DNA from: Diphasiastrum complanatum
Taxonomy: Eukaryota; Streptophyta; Lycopodiopsida; Lycopodiales; Lycopodiaceae
Assembly (NCBI GenBank): GCA_029204225.1
Contig: CM055100.1
Coordinates: 65,691,812 to 65,755,811, forward strand
Length of the DNA: 64,000 nt
Direction: 5' to 3'
Under the pieces are notes generated by a model. The model was given only the letters and a program-made list of their open reading frames with translations, ran no database searches and was not told where the DNA came from. The position numbers were made by a program, and so were the translations under genes. Shown here piece by piece: positions 25,796 to 37,063 of the stretch; the first letter of the stretch is position 1; each line of letters starts with the position of its first letter.

Positions 25796-25797
25796 GT

Positions 25798-26265
25798 CTA
25801 TTTGTAAGTAGAGTCTGGAATTGAGAACTGGAAATTGTTTCCCATCGCTTCTATTTGTTGGAATAAGTAAATGTCATGGTCAAGGCCCTTCAATTCGAAC
25901 TTGCTTCTAACGTCACATGGCATCGCTATTTTTTCGTTTAGATCTGGAATTGATATGCTCAATTCTTCATTCAAATCAAGAACACTACACACATGAGTTG
26001 TCTTCACCTCCACCATGTTTTCTTCAAAAATAGCTTCTCTTGGATGGGCCTCATCATCACCATTAGCTTCCCTCATTTTTTCATCCCCCGTAGCCCCCGA
26101 GATATTTTCTTGACAAGTTACATTGTCGTTTTCAATTTTGTGTGCCCCCTTGTTTATTTCTATTTGTCTGGTCACAACTGCACTGCAGTTCTTGCACGTG
26201 GTGGTGTTCATACCTCCAACAAGCAGGTTATACACTCCACATTGGTCACATACAACCCTAGCCAT
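25798..26265 (-). CDS. Zinc-ribbon protein with DLN motifs, ULP N-terminal region
   Basis: 155 residues. The N-terminus has CDQCG and, 15 residues later, CKNC, a four-cysteine zinc ribbon. An acidic linker follows, then two motifs, LDLNEEL and PDLNEKIAMP, that fit the plant EAR repression consensus (LxLxL or DLNxxP). The end, DIYLFQQIEAMGNNFQF, resembles DFEMYRTKKIDYPGGEFMF in the ULP gene at 38.1 kb. I therefore read this as the N-terminal part of the ULP protein whose peptidase block lies at 25.0 kb. It may be an exon or a broken piece. A repressive role is inference from the motif only. Confidence 0.5.
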   Translation of the reverse strand: MARVVCDQCGVYNLLVGGMNTTTCKNCSAVVTRQIEINKGAHKIENDNVTCQENISGATGDEKMREANGDDEAHPREAIFEENMVEVKTTHVCSVLDLNEELSISIPDLNEKIAMPCDVRSKFELKGLDHDIYLFQQIEAMGNNFQFSIPDSTYK

Positions 26266-26658
26266 CTTTGGGTATAGAACGCGTGTTCGCTTTTTCGATA
26301 TGACTCGCTTGTAGATTGTGGAGCTTGCGGGCCTTCCTGGTATGGGACCATTGAGCCCAACTTTATAGAATTGATAAAACCCTTTTGTGTGGGAATCTTT
26401 TTTTTCCCATGTCCCATTCGTGTTCTAGTAACATTATGTTGAAGAGAACGTATGGATCCCCTCTTTGGCATAGATGTTTTTTGTCGGCACTACAGTAGTT
26501 CCGAAGGTGGTGTGTGCATCTTCTAAAGCCATTGTCATCCTTATCAGCTCGGATATTTCACTGTTGTACAATGTTTGGGTCTTTGAGCGCAAATTCATGA
26601 AGTTTGTTTCTAATGTTTGTCGAAGAGTATCGGTTTTCATTAATAGTGTCTCAACCAA
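26208..26658 (-). pseudogene. Unassigned frames upstream of the zinc ribbon
   Basis: Two overlapping frames of 74 and 87 residues lie between transposase and zinc ribbon on the same strand. One is basic at the start (MPKRGSIRS) and the other is helical with no recognised motif. They may be exons of the MULE-borne gene. I do not recognise a function. Confidence 0.3.
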
Positions 26659-27127
26659 CCAGGAATGCTCAAGATTATGGAGAGACTATTCAAAATATCT
26701 TGTGTGTCCCACCCCCCTCTTGGTCACATGCTAGATTGTGTTGAGTGTTAAATAGTGTATGTTTTTTCCAAAGAGTTGGGTAGAAACGTTCGGCCACTAG
26801 CTTGGTTGCAACAGGTGTTTGCATTGGGAAGAGTTATCAAAACAAGAGCATGTGTCATTGGGGATATCTACTGTGTACCAAACCTGAATGTTGTCTTCAC
26901 TCCTCATACTAAAAGCTAAAGCATCTTCATCTCCTTAGGGTACTTTTATCCTCCTTGTACCGCTCAAAAAAAAATTGCGTAGCCTTTGGGTGCTAGTTGT
27001 CGTTCTCTTTGCAAAGTGACCAGAATCATCTGCCAATAAACAACACACTTCTATGCAGCAATTACAAATATTGAATTAAAACAAGTACAACTAGTCTCAT
27101 AAATTCACATGTTTGGGGTTCAGAGTT

Positions 27128-28015
27128 TCACTCACCAATCACTTGCTTTAGTTTATAATGCTTTATTAGTGTTCCACCAAGGTGTGTTCCTGTCATCGAC
27201 GACCCAATCAATGAGTGGACAAGGTCTGTCACTTTGCGATTGACTTTTCCTCCAAGCACATTGTACTTAAGGTGGTGCCATGTCCTTTTAATTAAGCTAG
27301 TTGTTTCCACCTGTCCGTGTGGAAACAAACGTCTCCATTGTGGCCACATCTTTCTCCAAACAACTTCTCTTCCAGTCCAACCCTTACGGACATATTGTAA
27401 AACATCATTAGAATTTTTGTGTTTTAGTTCAAATTTTTCTACTAACTTATCAAAATCATTTTCGAATTGAGATTGCATCAAGTCACACATGTCTTTGTAT
27501 AAAGAGTCTCTATCATTTACTGGTACTTTAGGTAAGAGGTTCTCCACCCATGCTTTCTTGGCATGAAACGTGCATAACAGAATATCACATGCCACTTTAG
27601 TGCAACCTTTCCCAACTACCATCGAACATATGTCATCGATTGCAAGTACTTCTGTTATTACTTGTAATTCCACGATGGACTTGTCTATGACGATTGCATG
27701 TGGTCATATACATCCAAGACTATTGAAAACGACATGTAAAGTCAGCCGCAATGCAATGTTCTGATGTTGCATTCCTTTGTCGTCCGAACAGATCATGAAC
27801 CAGATTGGCATGGCGTGACCAAGCTGATTTGGGAGAACAGCCCCAAATAGAGGAAAATCAAATTGATTGGTCTTGAATGTTGAGTCAACAGCCCACGCTT
27901 TATTTTCAGAGAAGCATTGAGCAATACTCAATATCCATTGGTCCAGTATCACCAGTACAAATGGCCTCCTGGCTTCCTCTTCATGTGAAGGGTTGTATGG
28001 TTGAAAAAAGATTGT
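27128..28015 (-). pseudogene. MULE (Mutator-like) transposase
   Basis: A single reading frame holds the DDE transposase core: FFQPYNPS near the start, AWAVDSTFKTNQFDF (first Asp), VIDKSIVELQVI (second Asp), LLCTFHAKKAW (the C-x-F-H motif) and TTSLIKRTWHHLKY at the third catalytic position. One in-frame TGA at 27704-27706 interrupts it. The residue I expect to be the catalytic Glu reads as Lys. The frame ends at a good splice donor (G|GTGAGT at about 27130), so a further exon followed. The copy is very likely inactive. It lies upstream of the zinc-ribbon/ULP frames, which I take as cargo of the same element. Confidence 0.75.
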
Positions 28016-28178
28016 CTATTCAAAAAAATGCATCAAAGAGAGTAAATAGTATGCCTTGTAGGCAAACTTCCTAATTTATTTTGGCTAAATGTGATTTCTG
28101 AAATGGACAATCAATGTACCTTACGACACGAAAGCAATTGTTGTGCCTCCAGATTCAAGCTCCTCCAATCATCGAAGC

Positions 28179-28505
28179 TCAATGCATCTGATAATGGTGC
28201 ACTTCATTATTCACAAATGTACACAACAAAACATGGGATAAAATGTCGCACACTAAAACTTTCAAGACCCTAAACCCACACATCGAATTACCTTTTGTAC
28301 AAAGTCTGTAAGACAATTGGGATATCTCCTTTGGTATGAGAAAAAATCTAAAACATGTCTGGTCTGCCTCACCGACTTGTGCTTGGAGGAACAATGCACA
28401 CTGCACAGATGTGTTCGATATCTGTGCTGCTTCCTTATACGTTTGTAGATATTTTTCACACTCATGCACTATGAAGGATTTTAGATCATTCAAGATCCAA
28501 TCCAT
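28179..28505 (-). pseudogene. Possible upstream exon of the MULE gene
   Basis: 108 residues beginning MDWILNDLKSFIVHECEKY, with no recognised domain. It lies just upstream of the transposase core on the same strand and could be its N-terminal region. Low support. Confidence 0.25.
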
Positions 28506-28680
28506 GTCCCTAATCTTTGGTTACAATAAGGAGCAAGCCAACAATCTTGCCAATGTAAAAAAATCAGCATCTACATAAAAAATGAGATGCAAACTCTAAG
28601 AGATATTGATCAAACGTGAACCAAAACATAAAATATGTTTGCTGTCCGTACAATTACAGTACCCTATTGTATTTCACACG

Positions 28681-29123
28681 TGTGGAACCGAAAATAGCAA
28701 TAAATGATCATTCTACACACAAGATTGCAAGATAACAGCAAGATAGTGCACCAACGAGTAGTAGAATCCAAAGAGAACCATGTATAATGATGAAATGAGA
28801 GATAGAAGAGAGAAGATGTGTCTCTCCATGAGTTAGATCCTTTTATAGAGTTTCCAAACCATATTTGGCCACTTGGCTTTCCCTCCAAAATGTAAACCCT
28901 ACTATTTTTGGGTCTAGATTCAATGTACCCAAAGTTCAAATTTGAATCTCTCTCAAACTCGACTACCAACTTTCCCACACTTTCAAAAAGTGTTTATTGG
29001 ATGTATTTTAAACTAATATAACTTCAAAAAGTTTATCTCTAAGTCTAAAATGAGTTTTGGCCTCTTATTGACAATTTACCAAAATACAACTAAACTAGAC
29101 TAAACTTGTTGAAATCTCTCACA
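28681..29123 (-). repeat. 3' LTR of the copia deletion derivative
   Basis: On the minus strand the block begins TGTGAGAGATTTC right after a purine tract (GAAGAGGGAG, 29124-29133, the polypurine tract) and probably ends GGTTCCACA at 28681. It contains TATAAAA (minus, 28841-28847), a plausible promoter. The 5' LTR was not found, so the left boundary rests on the TG...CA rule only. Confidence 0.55.
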
Positions 29124-29504
29124 CTCCCTCTTCAACTAGTTTTGGCATAGTTTTCACAATAGAACTTTGATCCAACTTTAGAATGATCTCCATATTAAGT
29201 ATAGATCTCCTTTCTAAGGTTCTAAAGTATCTTTCATAATTGATATAGAGAATAGTGTCCAAATTGGATGCTTCACTATCTCTTACATCAATTTTACACA
29301 TCAAGATATAACTAGAACATGAAGAACCAAATAGAATGTGAATGAAATCATTCCTCCATGTTTCAAACTTTGAACTCTCTAAAAAATTACAGCAACCAAA
29401 CAATAAATGTGAGTGATGACCATTTGCTTGCTTGTCTCCTCCAACTTTGTCCTTTCTGATATGTCTCCACCATAAAACTCCATGAATGAGCCTCCATCTC
29501 CATC

Positions 29505-31532
29505 TTACCATAAGATGCCATCATACCTAGATGACTTGACCATGAATGAGTGACATAATGAACCTCCAATAGCTACATTTCCATCAGCAAAACCAGCCAA
29601 GAATGCTAGTACAACTCCAACAATAAGATATTGCAAGACAATGTAGCTAGTTTGTCCATATCTTGACAATTTGCACACATTCACATGAAATAGCTCAAAC
29701 ATGAGATAGAACAAGTAAAGTAAACTTGAACAACACTTCCTTGATGCTCCTTTGACCTTACTTGAGTCTTCAATAAGTTGCAGAAACAGATCCATAACAT
29801 CTTTGCCAAATAACCTTCCTTTGATGCTCTTGACTAGCTCCAAATTACCACATTTCCTTTTGTGTTGTTGAAGCTCTTTGAGACCAACCTCTTCATATTC
29901 CTCTTGACCATCAAAGTCATTGAAAGAACTTTGTTTTCCAGATTCATTACTTGCTTTTCCAGTATGAAAACCATGAGAACCAATATCCACTTGCATAGCA
30001 TCATATACACAAGAAAATTCTCCAAAACATGTGAGTAAAGCAAAGTGAGTCGCTTCCACTTGCTTACCTTTCTCTTGATCATCAAAGATATCAAAGATAT
30101 GAATATCTTCAGACCTGAACCTCTGGAAATACTCCCTCTCAAACATATGATCTAGATCCAACAAGATCTCATCAATGCTTGATCTCCAATTTCCACAAAG
30201 CTTAGTGAAAACAATGTCACCAATGTCACCATCATAAATCAAAAGATAGATTCCAAAATTTCCATCCAACAATAAGTAGAGTAGGTGAAGATGAGTATCA
30301 AACCTAATAAATCCAGCCCTCTTGAGTCCATAACAAACCTCAATAAGCTCACCAATGAGATATCCCTTGCCTTGAAGAAATTGCCTCTCGATTTGCTCCA
30401 TGTAGTCTTCTCCAACCAACCTTTTGCCATCTTGATCATGAGTGATCAATTCACAATCATAGGATCCTTTGAGTTGATGAAGAGATGTGAGATCCATGCC
30501 TTGGATCTTCCCAAGAACCAATCTTCCATTGCTCTTTCCTTCACAAGACTCCCTCTTAATAATTGCATCATAAGAAGTAGAAACCTCAATAACATTAGAA
30601 GCCATGAAAAAAATGATTAGTACCTTCAACATAAGAATGATTGAAGTACTCTCTTTTTTCAAACAAGAACTTCTACTCGATGTTTTAGGTAATGAATCAT
30701 ACGATAATGATTCTTCCTCACTATCATTCACAATGACATCATTCAAAGTAGATCCTACTTTGAACTCTTCACATACTTCTCTTCTTCTTGACTCGTGACT
30801 ATCTCCCTCACCAGGTCTCTTGATAGAACCATTTGATCTACTCTCTTTATGAAGACATGTGACTCCACTTGCTGGAAAAATGACTTTCTTGGACTCATCA
30901 CAAAAGAATGTAGAAGAACCACCTCCTTCATGCATGCACCTAGCAACATCTTTTGACATATGATCAAAGAAATCATTAACAACAATCTTTTCCAAGGAAG
31001 AACCTTCACCTTCATTGATGAAATTAGCTCTTTCCTTACCTTTTGCATGCTTGCACTTGCCATGAAGAACCATTGAAACACCATCATTATCCTCAAGACT
31101 AGCCAAGTTAGCACAAAGATGAATTTCTCCAAGAAGCACATTAAATCTCAACCTAGATCTAGCATAAGGAAGATTTTTAGACTTTGCATAAAATCCACCA
31201 ATCTTATTGATGCTAAAAGGTAACTTTGGAAAGTTGAGACCAATCTCCTTTTCCATTCCATCCTTTTTGTTATCCATAACAAAAGCATCAAGCTTGAAAA
31301 GTCTACCTTGTCTATTGCGCCTAGCAACCAAGATTTCTTCCTTTGTAATGAAATAAGCATCACCACCAAACTTTACCATGTATCCTTTCTCTATCATTTG
31401 ACCAACACTTAGCAAATTCTTTGAAAGTGAAGGAATGTAAAGAACACCATCAAACCTTGCCTTCCTATTAGTAGAGAGACAAATTGGAATTGAACCAATA
31501 CCTTCAATCACACACTCACCACCATTGGCCAT
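29505..31532 (-). CDS. Long ORF of a copia deletion derivative (integrase lost)
   Basis: 675 residues without a stop. The first 80 or so residues continue the protease and gag-pre-integrase (VLYIPSLSKNLLSVGQMIEKG). No HHCC or integrase core follows. Instead there is a Ser/Glu-rich linker, then vestiges of reverse transcriptase: YMEQIERQF, CYGLKRAGFIRFDTHL and YLLIYDGDIGDIVF where YVDD would be. The tail, LAFLAGFADGNVAIGG, recalls the RNase H start. Polymerase activity is not expected because YVDD is altered. Long openness despite loss of two enzymatic domains is unusual. It may reflect a non-autonomous family whose frame is kept, or in-frame deletions and chance. Confidence 0.55.
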   Translation of the reverse strand: MANGGECVIEGIGSIPICLSTNRKARFDGVLYIPSLSKNLLSVGQMIEKGYMVKFGGDAYFITKEEILVARRNRQGRLFKLDAFVMDNKKDGMEKEIGLNFPKLPFSINKIGGFYAKSKNLPYARSRLRFNVLLGEIHLCANLASLEDNDGVSMVLHGKCKHAKGKERANFINEGEGSSLEKIVVNDFFDHMSKDVARCMHEGGGSSTFFCDESKKVIFPASGVTCLHKESRSNGSIKRPGEGDSHESRRREVCEEFKVGSTLNDVIVNDSEEESLSYDSLPKTSSRSSCLKKESTSIILMLKVLIIFFMASNVIEVSTSYDAIIKRESCEGKSNGRLVLGKIQGMDLTSLHQLKGSYDCELITHDQDGKRLVGEDYMEQIERQFLQGKGYLIGELIEVCYGLKRAGFIRFDTHLHLLYLLLDGNFGIYLLIYDGDIGDIVFTKLCGNWRSSIDEILLDLDHMFEREYFQRFRSEDIHIFDIFDDQEKGKQVEATHFALLTCFGEFSCVYDAMQVDIGSHGFHTGKASNESGKQSSFNDFDGQEEYEEVGLKELQQHKRKCGNLELVKSIKGRLFGKDVMDLFLQLIEDSSKVKGASRKCCSSLLYLFYLMFELFHVNVCKLSRYGQTSYIVLQYLIVGVVLAFLAGFADGNVAIGGSLCHSFMVKSSRYDGILW

Positions 31533-31554
31533 GTGAATTGCTTTCTTGGCTCCA

Positions 31555-31980
31555 TCATAAGACCAAAGAAGTAAAGAGCTTCTTGTGACTAGTCATGTGT
31601 GAACTAGCTCCACTACCAATCCACCATGAATCTTTGTCATCTTCACTTGATATTGGACCTGAAGAACACATCAAAAGAGAATCACCACCACCTAGATTCT
31701 CATCATTAGTAGTAAAGTTGATTTGCTTGCTATCTTCATCTCTTTGCTTCTTCAAACATTCATTTGCAAAATGCCCTTTGATTCCACAATTAAAGCATTT
31801 CAACTTAGACTTATCTTTCTTTTTGCCAAAAACAGAAGTCTCACCTTGATCTTGCCCTTTAGACCACTTGCCTTTGCCTTTGCCCTTGAACTTGCCTTTG
31901 ATGAACATAGCATCCTCTTCATAATGAGATGTCGATGTAGATCCACCTCTTCTTGATTGAAGCCTATACTCCTCATTCAC
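31555..31980 (-). CDS. Copia gag C-terminus and protease start
   Basis: 141 residues. A basic linker rich in Lys and Gly is followed by the CCHC knuckle CFNCGIKGHFANEC and by WWIGSGASSHM, the protease active site. The catalytic Asp is Gly here (GSGA for DSGA), so the protease is predicted inactive. It lies between gag and the 675-residue frame. A short interruption separates it from each, so the element needs at least two frame changes to read through. Confidence 0.75.
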   Translation of the reverse strand: MNEEYRLQSRRGGSTSTSHYEEDAMFIKGKFKGKGKGKWSKGQDQGETSVFGKKKDKSKLKCFNCGIKGHFANECLKKQRDEDSKQINFTTNDENLGGGDSLLMCSSGPISSEDDKDSWWIGSGASSHMTSHKKLFTSLVL

Positions 31981-32425
31981 AAGATCTCTTGCAAATCCAC
32001 AATACTTGGCAAAGTCTTTTGAATAGCAAAACTTTGAACAAGATTAGCATGATTATATGAGTACTCTCTTCCTTCTTTTTCAAACTTTGAAAGATTTTCC
32101 TCCTAAGAGTAAGCACTCTTGATGTAGACTTGAATTCATAAATCTTCTTCAAAGCTTCCCAAGCCTCCAAAGATGATGTGCGCTTACCAACTTCCTTGAG
32201 AAACTCATTGGTAACATTCATCTTAATCATGTGTAGAGTCTTCTTTGCTCTCTTGTCATACCTCACTTGATCTTGAGGTGCTTGAGGCCTCTCCTCTACA
32301 CCTGCAACAATCTCCATCAACTCATTCATCTCCATTAAGGACTCCATCCTCACCTTCCAAGTAGAATAATTGATTGAGGTAAGCCTATCATTGCTCTCCA
32401 ACATAAAGCCTCCACTTGTAGCCAT
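31973..32425 (-). CDS. Copia gag N-terminal region
   Basis: 150 residues. The stretch RLTSINYSTWKVRMESLM and later MIKMNVTNEFLKEV, EAWEALKKIYE and LTLRRKIF follow the plant copia gag pattern (UBN2 family). The last 25 residues look out of frame, so one indel probably links it to the next frame. It shares NYxxWKxRME, MNVTNE and LTLR with the gag at 63.3 kb, so the two elements are related lineages. Confidence 0.75.
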   Translation of the reverse strand: MATSGGFMLESNDRLTSINYSTWKVRMESLMEMNELMEIVAGVEERPQAPQDQVRYDKRAKKTLHMIKMNVTNEFLKEVGKRTSSLEAWEALKKIYEFKSTSRVLTLRRKIFQSLKKKEESTHIIMLILFKVLLFKRLCQVLWICKRSCE

Positions 32426-33643
32426 GTTGAAGTGACCTGATCTTCTCTTTCAACCTGTTCCAAGGCACAAAGCACTCTCTTGAATGTCAACAAATGAACT
32501 CAACAAGATATCACAAAGATATGGAACCTCTCAAATCTCTTCTAGCACTTCTAACTAGAAAATCAACACATAGAATAGTGAAATCTTGATCAACCTATGA
32601 TCTATCCTCAATCTAATGATTCTTATCACTTCCTAAGATTGAAACACACTCAAATAAAGTTCAGTAACCTCACAAACTAGAGATCCAATCAAAATTAGGA
32701 TTTTGACAAAATGACAAAAAATTGAATATCTCAAATTCTACATGCAATTTCTAAAAACTTGATATATCTTTTTGTAGACTCCAATGAGACCTTCCTAACT
32801 AATTTGTAGTACTGTGCTTGCATGGATTGGTTGCATGCTGATTATCAGAGTGATTCTGACATGCATGATGGATTTACAATCGATTTGCGTGGTCATACGC
32901 ATGTGCTCTGACAGTTGGGTCACAAATCAGTGATATTGGTTGACAAATTCCGTAAAATTGAAGTTTACGTAAAAAATTTCGAAATGATGTTTTGTGACTG
33001 ATGTAGTGTGCTTTCCATGCCAATTTGACATCAGATTAGTAACATTAAAAATCGGACAATGTTTCAATTTTTTCGATTTCGATTGCCTTTTGTACTAACA
33101 ATATTTTCGTCATAATTTTTTAATTACGTAAAATTAAGCAAAAATTGAGTTTGTTTTAAAAAAAATCAAAATTTCAGTCATTTTTTCATTATCTATGGAA
33201 TCGGTTTAGATTAGTGAATTGATTAGATTGAGTTTATCAGTCAAAATTGGTCACAGTGTTTTCACTAAGTCTAAATTATTTCTCGAATAGATAAATTCAA
33301 ATTGACAAAAGAAACTGCAATGAAATTGTCGACAGGTTTTACTGTACTGTCACACCCAATGTTTCATGTAAATGCTTCACATGAAGGTGATGTTACTAAC
33401 TTGTGGTGAATGTAACCCAGATGAAAAATTTATCGCTTAGTATACTTTTCAAACCTGACTTGTACTCCAATGCAGAGACTATCACTTGGAAAATAAGATT
33501 ATCTCTGAGAACTTGTTTGATGTGAAAGTTTGGTTGAGGATAACGATTTTCTAGGTTGATATTTAAAGTTAAAAGGACTGTTCTTGTTATTCTTTTTTGT
33601 TTAGAGAGCTTCTAAGGATAGAAGCGATTTAAGGAGGGAAGAA
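32426..33643. other. Non-coding sequence, 5' LTR of the copia derivative not found
   Basis: I looked for a tRNA-Met primer site and for a copy of the LTR at 28.7-29.1 kb and saw neither. The end of this stretch (33630-33643) is a purine tract, AAGGAGGGAAGAA, directly before a new LTR. Confidence 0.45.
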
Positions 33644-34169
33644 TGTTATGTCCATGGCCAAAAAGTAGGATTCAGTATATTCCTAGTCTTGGATACATGG
33701 TACTCCAGTAAATCAAGCTGCTAGTTATGCCACGTCATACTGGATGTGACCTGAAAGTAGCTAATATCCTTGTGAGGCCCAAAACACACTAAATGGAGTT
33801 TAGACAAGGTATGAGATAGTGTATGCATGTGTAGAGTTATCAATAGCAATTCTATGAATAGTTGGTCCTTAGGACTCTATTTTAGGTGAATCTATGTATA
33901 GGGAACTTAGGGCTATGCATGGCTATGTGCCCAGATTGCTTTTGGCTCTATATATTGAGGCTAAACTCGCCCTACTCCTCATGGTGGTTATTGATTCATT
34001 GCCAGAGTTTCACTCTACATTTATGCTTCTTATTCCTTGGCTTGGGGGTGAAGCTTCTAGAGTTGATTGGTTGCTTCTACTTGGTTGGGTGGTTGCTCCA
34101 TGGTGTGTTTTCCATTGTGTTTTGTCAACAGGATCTTAGGGAGCTTCCCTTATAGAGGGTTTCTGAACA
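33644..34169 (+). repeat. Gypsy-like LTR, copy 1
   Basis: The block starts TGTTATGTCC after a polypurine tract and ends ...GAACA. It holds CTATATATTGAGG (TATA-like) near 33947 and a run of sequence related to 51.93-52.2 kb, including CTCGCCCT and TTGGTTGGGTGGTT. TG...CA ends and the purine tract fit a 3' LTR of a plus-strand element of which nothing else is recognisable. Superfamily is inferred from the tract and leader style only. Confidence 0.5.
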
Positions 34170-35408
34170 GTTTATAATTTTTTTAGTTTTACATGGGTTT
34201 TTTGAATTTTATGATTTTTTCGACTTTTCTGTAGTTTGGTTGCAAAGTAACATCCGCAACTTGTACAGTAGGTGTAAAATTCATTTTGAGCCTGCATGTA
34301 GTTGGGCGAATGCTAGTTCAAAAGGATAAAAAGTTATGAGTTCTGAAAACTATTTTGGGGTGTTTTTTCAATGGATCTTCTGATTGGCTAGAAACTTACC
34401 TTCGCTTGATGAACTATAGGTACAAAGTGCCATTACGATACTACTTGCAATTCGGTGAAGATTCCTACAAGAGGATTAAAAATTTATGGCCTCTGATGTC
34501 TTTTTTCAGTCTATTTCCCTCCAAAAAAAAACATAATACTAATGTTTTTGCAACTTTTTATGGATTTTTTCAATTATTTCATTGTCTGGATAAATGAACC
34601 AAACTGTCACTTCTACATAAATGAATCAAAACAGCCACAGACGACACTGTCGCAAAAATGCGACAGGGTTAGCTTTTTGCGAAAAACCTGACAGTGTCCT
34701 TGAAACTCATTTAGGGTAACTCCAAACATTGCCAGAGTCATTTCCTTAACATTTGAGGCACTTTTGAAAAAGCAAAAAATGTGACTCTGCATATTTACTT
34801 GCAAATCCTGACAGACAAAAAATGCAAAAAAGGTGACACTGCATTTTTCAATGAGATTCCTGACAGGCAAAAAATGTGAACTATTGTCAAACTCCATGTA
34901 ATTCTGTAAATTGTGTAAAAACACTTGTAAAACCTGCAAACTGTGAAAAGACCTGGGAAAATCCGTAGAACTAGATAAACAATGGATCATTAGAGGAGTT
35001 TTGGGCACCAAAAGGGCCTTTTGTCAAGATGTTGTTTTTGACTTTTCACCTATTTCATGTACACTTGGCCCAGTTATATATTTACACCTGTGAAAGACCG
35101 TAACGTTGTTTGTTGGTCGAATGTTTTTTTTGAAACATTCTGGTCATATTTTTATACAATTCAAAACTCCCAACGGGCAGGGTCTTGACTTGTGATTGGA
35201 CCGTAATTGCTGCTCGTGAGATTCCTGAGTGCTCGGGACCTAACACTTGTGGTTAAAGTAGGTCTATTTTGATCTAACCGTAGTTAGAGTAACATATATG
35301 ATTTAAGAAAGACCGCCAGCATTCATTACGAATTTGGTTTTTTATTTTCATACTGATTCATCTACATTTTGTTTCAGAATCTATTGTTCATCTTCTTTTA
35401 GCTTTACA
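34170..35408. other. Intergenic, nothing recognised
   Basis: T- and A-rich sequence with homopolymer runs and short frames, none with a domain. Repeated CTGACAG and AAAAATG words occur at 34660-34880 without a clear period. Confidence 0.4.
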
Positions 35409-36529
35409 ATGGCTTCTGAAAGCCATAGACCATGAAGCAATATTGTCTCAGTTTCTATTTGTAATGAAAAAGACTCTGATGGCTCTTGGATATCCCGCAT
35501 TATAGAAAATTTCACTGGGTTCTCATGCATCATTCATCAAGAGGTGTTTTTGGTAAAAAGAGAAAATCAAACATGGATTATAGGAATTTTTAGAAAGCTA
35601 GAATTTTAGACATCAAAGTTTCACCCGGTGGTCGATCCATTTCAGAGGTCTTGGTTCAACATGTCTACATGCACAAGGAAATTAGAGTGAAAGGCATAAG
35701 TTCAAATGACAGGTTCAAATGCAATTGTAAGTTCTAGAGAATTTTTTGCTTTGACCTTTGCATTGACATTTAGACGTGTATCTGAGTATTTAAATGACAT
35801 ATAGTTTTATGGGTTTGTGCATATTTGTATCCATCAAGCATAATCGAATGACAACCTATACAATCCCTTGTCGGCATCATGGATGTTATTTATTCAGATA
35901 TTGGTCTTCTGCAATACAAGAACCGCTCCACGAGATCACTTTTGGATTCTTGTATTTTCTTCTATGATTCATTTTACACACAATCCAGTTTAGGTGGAAA
36001 TTTAGAGGCGATATCATTACCCTCTTTCTCAAGCAAATAATGGATTCCTCCATATTCCACCATAGTAGAGAGCTTCCGATCAAGGTTTTTTATGGACATT
36101 CAAAATTGTATGAAATGTAGCACAGGTTCAAAAAACAATAGATTGCACTGGTTTCTGCCTTTTGCAATATTTGTAGATTTTTTTGCTGAATGTAATATTC
36201 GTAGAACAGTGACAATGTTTATTTGTAGTGATTTAACAGACGACATGTTATCAAGCCTCCTTGATGATCATTGGGATAAAAAGAGTAATGGCAATATTGA
36301 GTGCATAGTTAATAAATCATCAATGAAATTTAGGTATCTTATAAAAAAACAAGTGCTTTCTTTAACATTTTATTATAGAAGATGGTCCAAAGTTGGCAAT
36401 GAATGGAAAGCATTGGATCAGGATTTTATAGCGAATCATCAAGATCAAATAGAAATCCAAGTGAAGCAAAATAATTCTACTATTACAACAATTGAGGTGG
36501 AAGAAGATTGGACACTCGATCACATTTGA
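35409..36529 (+). pseudogene. Degenerate unrecognised gene
   Basis: The plus strand shows coding-like pieces: MASESHRP, then after a stop WISRIIENFTGFSCIIHQEVFL and KRENQTWIIGIF (35480-35610), and a 145-residue frame at 36092-36529 with FPLY-like and YYRRWSKVGNEW motifs ending VEEDWTLDHI. At least three stops interrupt the series. I do not recognise the family. It points towards the ULP/H3 locus and may be part of the same element. Confidence 0.3.
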
Positions 36530-37063
36530 TCAGAGCTTACCTTGCTGCAATATGAAATTCCTATACACTTTTGTTTTCGATTCAATGAGAGATTGGTATG
36601 TGTACGTGTGTTTATTTCAGTACACATTTGAAATGACTTTCAATGATTTTATCTAGAAATACTTCAGTGTTTTCGGTATTGCAATATTTCATTTAAAATA
36701 ATCTCAATGTTGATATTGTTTAGCAAATTTCTTTGATGTACAAGTAAGACCAAGACAAGAAAGTCACATACAGTGCAAGGATTTAAATAGAAATTGTCGA
36801 AACCGCATAAACATTGGGATGATAGACGTGCAACAACAATGTATCTTTCAAAAAAAAGGAATACAAAGAAGTCTCAAATGACTTCAAGATTTCATCAAAC
36901 AATTTGTATTTAGTATTTTGAAAAATGTACATTGTTTTTAAAATCAAAATAATATATTCGTGGCTTTCAGTAATAGCCCACTTTCTATTGCCTATCTGTT
37001 GTTCTATACATCATCATGTGATGATATATTTCTATGTGTCTGTCGGAACTTATGTGACAATAT
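36530..37063. other. Non-coding stretch before the ULP gene
   Basis: No domain-bearing frame. It lies between the end of the plus-strand relic and the 3' end of the minus-strand ULP gene. Confidence 0.45.
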
